NCBI GenBank assembly: GCA_009701085.1
Contig: WLKV01000027.1
Coordinates: forward strand, 1 to 7,223
Direction of reading: 5' to 3'
Length of the DNA stretch: 7,223 nucleotides
Source: Actinomycetota bacterium
GTDB lineage: Bacteria; Actinomycetota; Actinomycetes; Nanopelagicales; Nanopelagicaceae
A program made the position numbers and the translations under genes. The notes under the pieces are model-generated. The model saw only the letters and a program-made list of their open reading frames with translations, made no database searches and was not told the origin of the DNA. Of this stretch, positions 1 through 7,223 are shown in pieces; the first letter of the stretch is position 1; every line of letters begins with the position of its first letter.

Positions 1-359
1 ACCAAGTCAGCACTTCCGCAGACAAGGCGAATATCTAAGAGGCCCATGGCGACCTTTAAATCGCTCTCTGCGGTATCTCGCATCTCTGAACGAGTGCGGA
101 CCGAATGATCAATCTTTACATTCTTATTCCACAGTGGATAGAGAATTTTGTTGACGAGTTCAGAGAGCTCTTTTTCGGAGAGAGTTCCTGTATGAATTAT
201 GACGATATCTAAATCTGAACCGGGAGATAGCTCGCCGCGGCCGAAACCTCCGACCGCGGCGATTGCTACATCGTCCGGATTGGCGCCACTACTTGAGAAG
301 AGAGAAGAAAGAAGCTGATCACCCTCGTTTGATCTATTGCGTCTTTCTCGTGTTCCCAT
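1..359 (-). CDS. glnD: GlnD, PII-protein nucleotidyltransferase (5' part only)
   Basis: This is the N-terminal 119 codons of the enzyme that adds and removes a nucleotide on PII according to nitrogen status; the gene runs off the left edge of the window. The nucleotidyltransferase core is clear: GGFGRGELSPGSDLD at residues 37-51 contains the Gly-Gly pair and the two metal-binding aspartates D49 and D51. It is followed by the family motif HSVRT at 85-89 and a VAMGLLDIRLVCG block at 103-115. The ATG at 357-359 was chosen because an in-frame TAA lies at 384-386 and no other good start lies between; the Shine-Dalgarno is poor. Only 36 residues precede the Gly-Gly pair, a short leader for this family. 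It starts 39 bp after glnB, so co-transcription is likely. In Corynebacterium and mycobacteria GlnD adenylylates PII, whereas enterobacteria use uridylylation; I infer adenylylation here. The HD and ACT domains would lie outside the window. Confidence 0.93.
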   Translation of the reverse strand, partial: MGTRERRNRSNEGDQLLSSLFSSSGANPDDVAIAAVGGFGRGELSPGSDLDIVIIHTGTLSEKELSELVNKILYPLWNKNVKIDHSVRTRSEMRDTAESDLKVAMGLLDIRLVCGSADL

Positions 360-398
360 GTCGCCAATCTTAGTTGTGGATATTTACTTGTGTAGGAC

Positions 399-2038
<1,640 letters not shown>

Positions 2039-2103
2039 ATCTAATCCATTTCCAAAGATGAGGGACACTCGTCGTTGAGATGGCGTAAAGATGCATCAGC
2101 CGA

Positions 2104-2172
2104 GTTACATGTGATGGATTGACAGGTTAAGAAAGGGTCACAAAAAGGGCCCTTGTGTTACAAGTGGGTTAC
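2104..2172 (-). promoter_or_regulatory. Candidate GlnR-type operator array upstream of amt
   Basis: On the amt strand I see GTAAC (2172-2168), a 6-bp gap, then GTAAC (2161-2157). Next come GTGAC (2141-2137), a 6-bp gap, and TTAAC (2130-2126), then a further GTAAC (2108-2104), which is 22 bp on and so in the same 11-bp register. The spacing between the two pairs is 20 bp. The actinobacterial GlnR operator is known as GTnAC-n6-GaAAC repeats, with an AC-n9-AC core in mycobacteria. The first pair fits this well and the second fits partly. The sites lie 66-134 bp upstream of the amt ATG and the first overlaps the ftsY stop codon. I cannot pick out a convincing -10/-35 pair nearby. The identity of the regulator is an inference from pattern and context only. 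Confidence 0.45.
2139..2157. repeat. Palindrome AAGGGCCCTT within an imperfect inverted repeat, ftsY-amt spacer
   Basis: The perfect 10-bp palindrome AAGGGCCCTT occupies 2145-2154. Around it, CACAA (2139-2143) pairs with TTGTG (2153-2157) as an alternative stem with a 9-base loop. On the minus strand the GGGCCC is followed by TTTTT, which superficially resembles a terminator for ftsY, but the GC palindrome has no loop and the T-run is part of the alternative stem. It could equally be a protein-binding site between the two GTnAC pairs. Its function is unknown. Confidence 0.3.
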
Positions 2173-3005
2173 GAGAGCAAGCCTTGGATGTAGGCCTCAG
2201 GCTCAAATGCGGCGAAATCTTCCGCCGACTCCCCCGTACCGATGTATTTGATGGGGATATCGAGCTCATTCTCAATAGCCAAGGCAACCCCGCCTCGAGC
2301 GCTTCCATCGAGCTTAGTGACGATGAGCCCAGTAACTTCCACGGCCTCACTAAAGATCTTCGCTTGGGCCAGACCATTCTGACCTGTGGTCCCATCAATC
2401 ACTAAGAGAACTTCAGCAAGAGGCGCACCTTTTTCTATCACTCTCTTCACCTTGCCGAGTTCAGCCATGAGATCGCTCTTATTATGAAGTCGACCTGCCG
2501 TATCAACAATCAGATATTTACTTCCGAGATCCACGGCGCGTTTGACGCTATCGAAGGCGACTGATGCAGGTTCTGCATTCTCTTTACCTGCAATGACTTC
2601 AACACCTATGCGCTGGCCCCATGTTGTGAGTTGGTCAACGGCTGCTGCTCGGAAGGTGTCGGCAGCTGCGAGAGTTACAGATTCACCGTTCTTATGGAGC
2701 AGCGTTGCAAGCTTTGCCACAGATGTGGTTTTGCCGGTGCCATTGACTCCAACAACCATAATGACATTTGTAGTGAGATCACTCCGCAGCGAACGTGGCT
2801 TTGATGAAAGTTTGGAGGTCAGAATCTCTTTTACTGCTGCTTCGGCATCATCCCCACGCATCTTCTTTGCTACATCAAGGAGTTCGGAAACAAGAGTTGG
2901 CCCGAGATCTGATGCAAGGAGTTCAACTTCTATTTCAGACCAGTCGAGCGCAGAAGCTGTTGACGTTCCACGAACTTTGGCGATTAACCGATTGAAGAGA
3001 CCCAT
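2169..3005 (-). CDS. ftsY: FtsY, signal recognition particle receptor GTPase
   Basis: FtsY is the membrane-associated receptor that docks SRP-ribosome complexes at the translocon; it forms a GTPase pair with Ffh. The 278 residues consist only of the NG domain: an N helical bundle at about 1-75, then the GTPase. The visible motifs are P-loop GVNGTGKTT (86-94), DTFRAAA (116-122), DTAGR (168-172), TKLDGSARGG (230-239) and GTGE (256-259). The TKLDGSARGG and closing AEDFAAFEPE blocks mark it as FtsY rather than Ffh, and there is no methionine-rich M domain. The acidic A domain found in E. coli and many other FtsY proteins is absent. The protein opens directly with an amphipathic-looking stretch, MGLFNRLIAKVRG, a plausible membrane-targeting helix. 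The ATG lies 19 bp after the smc stop, with a modest TAGGT Shine-Dalgarno 8 bp upstream. The smc-ftsY adjacency is typical of actinobacteria. Confidence 0.96.
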   Translation of the reverse strand: MGLFNRLIAKVRGTSTASALDWSEIEVELLASDLGPTLVSELLDVAKKMRGDDAEAAVKEILTSKLSSKPRSLRSDLTTNVIMVVGVNGTGKTTSVAKLATLLHKNGESVTLAAADTFRAAAVDQLTTWGQRIGVEVIAGKENAEPASVAFDSVKRAVDLGSKYLIVDTAGRLHNKSDLMAELGKVKRVIEKGAPLAEVLLVIDGTTGQNGLAQAKIFSEAVEVTGLIVTKLDGSARGGVALAIENELDIPIKYIGTGESAEDFAAFEPEAYIQGLLS

Positions 3006-3024
3006 CGCTTACAACCTAATGATG

Positions 3025-6000
3025 CTAGGCAGTTTCGGATTCGCGCAGACGCTGCGAAATCACTTCTGTCACACCATCGCCGCGCATTGTGACGCCATAG
3101 AGTGCATCGGCAATCTCCATGGTGCGCTTCTGGTGGGTAATAATGATCAGCTGTGAACTCTCGCGAAGTTCTTCGAGGATTGTGAGCAAGCGACCGAGGT
3201 TGACATCATCGAGCGCTGCTTCAACTTCGTCGAGTACGTAGAACGGACTTGGACGTGATTTAAAGATTGCGACCAACATTGCAACTGCAGTAAGTGACTT
3301 CTCTCCACCTGAAAGGAGTGAGAGTCGCTTAACGCGCTTTCCTGGTGGTCGTGCTTCGACATCGACGCCGGTATTGAGCAAATCATCTGGGTTGGTGAGG
3401 AAGAGACGTCCATCTCCACCTGGGAAGAGGCGAGCGAAGATATCTTTAAAGTGTTCGGCAACTTCTTCGTAAGCTTCCATAAAGATTTGCTGAACGCGAT
3501 CATCGACTTCCTTGATGATGTCGAGGAGATCCTTTTTAGTGCGCTTGAGATCTTCGAGTTGTTCAGCAAGGAATTTAAGGCGTTCTTCGAGCGCGTTGTA
3601 CTCCTCGAGAGCGAGCGGGTTGATCTTTCCAAGTAAAGTGAGTGAGCGTTCAGTTGCCGCAAGTCGCTTCTCTTGCTGATCGCGACGATAAGGAATGAGT
3701 TCAGTCGCGACGATTTCGCCATCTTCAGTCTCAATAAATGTTGGAACATCCTTATCAGGACCATATTCAGCTACGAGAGTTGGGATATCGATTCCGAGTT
3801 CTTCGACAGCCTTGGTTTGTAACGCTTCAACGCGCATGCGTTGTTCTGCGCGAGCGATTTCATCGCGGTGAACGCTCGAAGTCAGCTGATCAAGTTCTTG
3901 TGTGAGTTCTCGGTTACGTGCGCGAACAGTAAGAGTCTCGCCTTCGCGATCTGAGCGAGCTGTCTCAAGTCGGGAACGTTCGGTCTGCGCCTTAGCGATG
4001 GAGCGTTCAATATGAATGAGCGCTTCATAGGCCGCTTCAGCGATTGCCTGAGAGATAACAGCGCCGCGTGCACGTGCACCACGACGAGATACTGCGCGCT
4101 CTGATGCTTCGCGTTCAGCCTTTGCAGATTCTTCAAGAGCGAGTGCGCGGGCGGCGATAGATGCAACACGTTCTTCAGATGTACGAACCGCAAGGCGCGC
4201 TTCTACTTCTGCAGTGCGAGCGTTGGATACATCGTTACGGAGTGATTCTGCACGCGCATGATCAGGTTCAGGAATTTCACCATGGTTCTGCATCTGATTA
4301 GAGGCGATAGAAAGCTCGTTCTCATCGCGAGACTTTGCAGCCGTTGCTTCGTTGATCGCGATGGTAAGACGTTCAACCTCTGCTGTTGCAGATTTGATGT
4401 TCTGACCAGAGACTGCGAGTTGCTCTGTGATTGCTGCGATACGTGCATCAGATTCGTTGAGCTTGCTGAGCGCTGAATCAAAGGCAGATTGCTTGGCATC
4501 GACTTCAGTTGCCGCAGCTGAGATTTCAAATTTGAGGCGGTCACACTTGTGATTGAGATCTTCGAGTTTCTTCGCAAGATCATCGACGAGCGCTTTGATT
4601 TCGATGAGTGAGGTGGATGATGCTGAGCCACCACGAGCACGGTGAGAAGTAATGACATCGCCATCACGTGTAACCACGGTGAGGTTCGGGTGCTGACGCA
4701 GGATTGATTCAGCTCCACGTGCATTGTCCGCGACTACCGTGGTTGCAAGAAGAGAAGCAAGAAGTTCCGAGATTTCTGACGAGCGAACGTGGTTGAGGAG
4801 CGAAGTCTGGCCTGAAGGCGTTTCTCCCCCGGCGCGTTGTCCAGGTTCGTAGACCAAGACATCTGCCTGACCCAAGTTCTCACTGCGAAGAGTTGTCAGC
4901 GCGCTGACTGCAGAAGAGAGATCTTTTACAACTACAGCATCTGCAAGAGAACCAAGAGCTGCAGCAGTAGCTGCCTCCCATCCTGAATCAATCTGGATGA
5001 GAGATGCAATGCTTCCGAGAATCTGAACTCCACGAGAGTCGCGGATTAGCGCTGCTGCTCCATCGCGAGAATCTGATGTTAAGCGCATCGCTTCGAGCTT
5101 TGATTCAGTTGCATTTCTCTCGCGATCTGCAGCGCGTTCAGCATCTACAAGTTCGGAGTGTGCCTTCTTCGCTACATCGAGTGAATTCTTTGCACCTTCA
5201 AATTGTGAATCGAGACCTTGTTCGCCGGCATCAGCGTTGCCGATCTCCATCTCGAACTTTGCATAATCGCCTTTCGCTAAATCAACGCGAGATTGAGCTT
5301 CCGCGCGAGCGGCGTTGAGGCGAGAAATTTCTTCAGTAATGGCTTCAAGGCGAGCTGCAAGAGATTTGATATGACCCTCTTGGCGCGCTGTTCCTTCGCG
5401 CTGATCTGCGATCGCGCGCATTGCAGCTGCGATGGTGTCTTCTTCAGCTTTGAGTGCAGCCTCTGATGTTGCAAGAGCTGCAGTTGAGGTAGCGAGAGCG
5501 TTCTGTGATTCAACGACTGCTCCACGAAGTTGCGCTTCTTCTTGTCGAAGTGCGGCAGCTTCTTGATCGAGGGCTTCAGGGTCGCGTCCGGCGCTACGTG
5601 CTTCTTCAGCCTCTTCAGCGAGGAAGCGTGAACGTTCTTGTGCAAGAGATTGTGTTCCGCGGAATTTTTCGCGCAGACCGCTGAGTGAATAGAAGTTTTC
5701 TTGTGCCTTGATCAGAAGTGGGCTTTCAAATGCAGATTGTGCATCGAGCTCTTCTTCTCTACGACGTACTTTGTCGAGTTCGCCTTCTACTTGTGCGCGA
5801 CGCTCGCGAAGCGCATTCTCATCGGCAACTTCTGCATCAAGAGTCTTTGAAAGAGAGATGTAATCATCGGCAAGCAAGCGCAGCTTTGCATCGCGGAGAT
5901 CGGCCTGGATCGTCGCTGCCTTCTTTGCGACTTCCGCTTGTTTACCCAGCGGGCGAAGCTGGCGGCGGAGTTCGACTGTCAGGTCGTTAACGCGGGCAAG

Positions 6001-6561
6001 GTTTGCCTGCATTGAATCGAGCTTACGGATCGCCTTCTCTTTACGCTTGCGGTGTTTCAATACTCCCGCTGCTTCTTCGATAAAACCGCGACGTTCTTCA
6101 GGTGTTGCCATCAAGATTGCATCGAGCTGGCCCTGACCCACAATGACGTGCATTTCGCGACCGATACCTGAGTCGCTTAAGAGTTCTTGGATATCGAGAA
6201 GGCGTGAAGCCTCGCCGTTGATCTGGTATTCGCTCTGTCCATTGCGGAAGAGAATGCGAGAAATTGTTACTTCGGTGTAATCGATGGGAAGTGCGCCATC
6301 AGTGTTATCAATTGTTACTGCAACTTCTGCGCGGCCAAGTGGTGCACGACCAGATGTTCCGGCGAAGATGACGTCTTCCATCTTTCCGCCGCGAAGAGAC
6401 TTTGCGCCTTGTTCACCCATAACCCAGGTGAGCGCATCAACAACGTTAGATTTTCCAGAACCGTTCGGACCGACGACGCAGGTTATTCCGGGTTCGAGAC
6501 GAAGAGTGGTCGCCGATGCAAAGGATTTAAATCCTTTGAGGGTCAAGCTCTTCAAATACAC
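3025..6561 (-). CDS. smc: Chromosome segregation protein SMC
   Basis: SMC is the ATPase core of the bacterial condensin complex, which with ScpA and ScpB loops and organises the chromosome. Its 1178 residues are the normal bacterial length with the full architecture. The N-terminal head has MYLKSLTLKGFKSFA, Walker A GPNGSGKS (31-38), an arginine at R57 (SLRGGKM) where SMC has its Arg finger, and the Q-loop-region motif GQGQLD (142-147). A coiled-coil arm spans about 170-500. A globular hinge lies at about 506-650 (GVQILGSIASLI, ALGSLADAVVV, RARGGSAS), followed by a second arm at about 655-1000. The C-terminal head has signature LSGGEKSLTA (1083-1092), Walker B FYVLDE (1107-1112, catalytic E1112), a D-loop ALDD, and the switch histidine H1143 (IITHQ). 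The start is GTG: an in-frame TAG lies 9 bp upstream at 6571-6573, family alignment begins here, and GGTAGG sits 8 bp before it. No frameshift is seen. Confidence 0.98.
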   Translation of the reverse strand: MYLKSLTLKGFKSFASATTLRLEPGITCVVGPNGSGKSNVVDALTWVMGEQGAKSLRGGKMEDVIFAGTSGRAPLGRAEVAVTIDNTDGALPIDYTEVTISRILFRNGQSEYQINGEASRLLDIQELLSDSGIGREMHVIVGQGQLDAILMATPEERRGFIEEAAGVLKHRKRKEKAIRKLDSMQANLARVNDLTVELRRQLRPLGKQAEVAKKAATIQADLRDAKLRLLADDYISLSKTLDAEVADENALRERRAQVEGELDKVRRREEELDAQSAFESPLLIKAQENFYSLSGLREKFRGTQSLAQERSRFLAEEAEEARSAGRDPEALDQEAAALRQEEAQLRGAVVESQNALATSTAALATSEAALKAEEDTIAAAMRAIADQREGTARQEGHIKSLAARLEAITEEISRLNAARAEAQSRVDLAKGDYAKFEMEIGNADAGEQGLDSQFEGAKNSLDVAKKAHSELVDAERAADRERNATESKLEAMRLTSDSRDGAAALIRDSRGVQILGSIASLIQIDSGWEAATAAALGSLADAVVVKDLSSAVSALTTLRSENLGQADVLVYEPGQRAGGETPSGQTSLLNHVRSSEISELLASLLATTVVADNARGAESILRQHPNLTVVTRDGDVITSHRARGGSASSTSLIEIKALVDDLAKKLEDLNHKCDRLKFEISAAATEVDAKQSAFDSALSKLNESDARIAAITEQLAVSGQNIKSATAEVERLTIAINEATAAKSRDENELSIASNQMQNHGEIPEPDHARAESLRNDVSNARTAEVEARLAVRTSEERVASIAARALALEESAKAEREASERAVSRRGARARGAVISQAIAEAAYEALIHIERSIAKAQTERSRLETARSDREGETLTVRARNRELTQELDQLTSSVHRDEIARAEQRMRVEALQTKAVEELGIDIPTLVAEYGPDKDVPTFIETEDGEIVATELIPYRRDQQEKRLAATERSLTLLGKINPLALEEYNALEERLKFLAEQLEDLKRTKKDLLDIIKEVDDRVQQIFMEAYEEVAEHFKDIFARLFPGGDGRLFLTNPDDLLNTGVDVEARPPGKRVKRLSLLSGGEKSLTAVAMLVAIFKSRPSPFYVLDEVEAALDDVNLGRLLTILEELRESSQLIIITHQKRTMEIADALYGVTMRGDGVTEVISQRLRESETA

Positions 6562-6563
6562 GC

Positions 6564-6575
6564 GGTAAACCTACC
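6564..6575 (-). promoter_or_regulatory. smc ribosome binding site inside a small inverted repeat
   Basis: The minus strand reads GGTAGGTTTACC. GGTAGG is the likely Shine-Dalgarno, 8 bp before the smc GTG. The first GGTA can pair with the last TACC across a 4-base loop, so part of the ribosome binding site could be sequestered. A 4-bp stem is weak and may be chance. Confidence 0.4.
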
Positions 6576-6609
6576 GTTGCGCGCCTCATTGGTATAAAAG
6601 CGACTCGGT

Positions 6610-6624
6610 TCAAGTTCTACTTGA
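6610..6624. repeat. Short hairpin in the rnc-smc gap
   Basis: TCAAGT (6610-6615) and ACTTGA (6619-6624) form a perfect 6-bp inverted repeat with a 3-base loop, starting 9 bp past the rnc stop. No T-run follows on the minus strand, so it is not a classical intrinsic terminator. It could be a weak pause, an RNA-processing stem or chance. The rest of the 71-bp gap shows no gene and no convincing promoter. Confidence 0.35.
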
Positions 6625-6632
6625 GGGTTTGA

Positions 6633-7223
6633 CTATTGAGGCTGTTGTTGTGAAAGTATTTCAAATGCAGTGCGCGCAGCTGATTGCTCTGATTCTCGCT
6701 TGCTCTTTCCAAGGCCTTCAGCAACAGCTTCTCCTGAAACCATGGCGACAGCGGTAAAACTCTTATCGTGATCTGGACCGGTTTCAGTCACTACATATTC
6801 TGGCGAACCTTTTCCGAGAGCGGCAAGGAGTTCTTGGAGAGCAGTCTTTCCATCAAGACCGGCGCCCTTCGCCATTGCGCTTTCGAGGGTATCGGCAATT
6901 AATCGCTTGACGACATTGGTGCACTCTGCAAAACCACGATCGAGATAGATAGCGCCGATTAACGCTTCAAGAGCATCGGCTAGAAGTGAGTTCTTATCGC
7001 GCCCATTAGTGACTTCTTCGCCCTTTCCAAGGCGGATGTACTTACCTAACTCGAGAGTTCGGGCGATATCAGCGAGCGCGCGCATATTGACGATGCCAGA
7101 GCGCAGCGGAGAGAGCCGACTTTCGTCGAGATCGGGATATTTAAGGTAGAGCTCTTCGGTAACGATGAGACCAAGAACAGAGTCGCCGAGAAATTCAAGG
7201 CGTTCGTTGGTGGTTGTTATACC
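6633..7223 (-). CDS. rnc: Ribonuclease III (5' end beyond window)
   Basis: RNase III is an endonuclease that cuts double-stranded RNA, mainly in rRNA maturation and mRNA turnover. The frame is open to the right edge, so the gene is truncated by the window: 196 codons are visible, and by comparison with E. coli about 30 N-terminal residues are missing. The catalytic domain signature NERLEFLGDS is at visible residues 6-15, and the second metal-binding pair is D83/E86 in ADALEALIGAIYLD. The D14-to-D83 distance of 69 equals that from E. coli D45 to D114. A double-stranded-RNA-binding domain follows at about 125-192, with GPDHDKSF (149-156) and GLGKSKRESEQSAA (170-183). An internal ATG at 7083-7085 is not the true start, because the signature motif lies upstream of it. 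The gene ends SQQQPQ and TAG, 71 bp before smc. Confidence 0.97.
   Translation of the reverse strand, partial: GITTTNERLEFLGDSVLGLIVTEELYLKYPDLDESRLSPLRSGIVNMRALADIARTLELGKYIRLGKGEEVTNGRDKNSLLADALEALIGAIYLDRGFAECTNVVKRLIADTLESAMAKGAGLDGKTALQELLAALGKGSPEYVVTETGPDHDKSFTAVAMVSGEAVAEGLGKSKRESEQSAARTAFEILSQQQPQ

Noticed and set aside
2119..2124. TTGACA on the plus strand, a perfect -35 hexamer.
   Set aside because: No -10-like hexamer lies 16-18 bp downstream, and no plus-strand gene follows.
2542..3156. A 204-codon open frame on the plus strand, antisense to ftsY and the smc 3' end.
   Set aside because: It runs opposite a strongly conserved FtsY, has no recognisable domain or ribosome site, and its codon pattern is that of a shadow of the coding strand.
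5460..5505. Tandem-like ALATSTA/ALATSEA repeat in SMC (about residues 355-368).
   Set aside because: Alanine-rich heptad repetition is ordinary for a coiled-coil arm, and it is not a DNA repeat of note.
3147..5645. Several open frames of 100-205 codons on the minus strand within smc in another frame (for example 3147-3764, 4203-4724 and 5277-5645).
   Set aside because: They lie entirely inside the intact SMC frame. Their low-complexity Ser/Leu/Arg/Gln-rich translations reflect the repetitive coiled-coil coding sequence.
6598..6660. Possible intrinsic terminator after rnc.
   Set aside because: The 6-bp hairpin has no following T-run on the minus strand, and smc begins shortly after on the same strand, so read-through is more likely.

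Overview
The window is a compact block of core bacterial genes, all on the minus strand. Read in transcription order (right to left) they are rnc (5' end beyond the window), smc, ftsY, amt, glnB and glnD (3' end beyond the window). From what I know of actinobacterial genomes, this is the conserved actinobacterial order; Mycobacterium tuberculosis has rnc-fpg-(acyP)-smc-ftsY-amt-glnB-glnD. The Amt protein also carries actinobacterial signatures. Base composition looks close to 50% GC by eye, intergenic gaps are short, and FtsY is unusually short. Together these suggest a moderate-to-low-GC, possibly streamlined actinobacterium, such as a freshwater planktonic lineage. That last step is inference, not something the sequence proves.

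Region by region: 6633-7223 is ribonuclease III, lacking only about 30 N-terminal residues. A 71-bp gap follows, with no mutM/fpg gene where relatives usually have one. Positions 3025-6561 encode a full-length SMC chromosome-segregation ATPase, and 19 bp further on lies ftsY (2169-3005), the signal-recognition-particle receptor. A 130-bp spacer (2039-2168) then separates this housekeeping half from the nitrogen half. amt (734-2038) is an ammonium transporter, glnB (399-737) is the PII signal protein and overlaps amt by an ATGA junction, and glnD (1-359) is the 5' end of the PII-modifying nucleotidyltransferase.

The nitrogen genes form one functional module. Amt brings ammonium in, PII senses energy and 2-oxoglutarate and can plug Amt, and GlnD modifies the PII T-loop, where the target tyrosine Tyr51 is present. 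The most interesting non-coding signal lies in the ftsY-amt spacer: a series of GTnAC-like half-sites spaced 11 bp apart on the amt strand, beginning at the ftsY stop codon. This resembles the operators bound by the OmpR-family nitrogen regulator GlnR, and could give amt-glnB-glnD its own nitrogen-controlled promoter inside an otherwise continuous gene string.

I see no mobile element, CRISPR array, tRNA, rRNA or clearly new system. All six genes read without frameshifts over the part visible.
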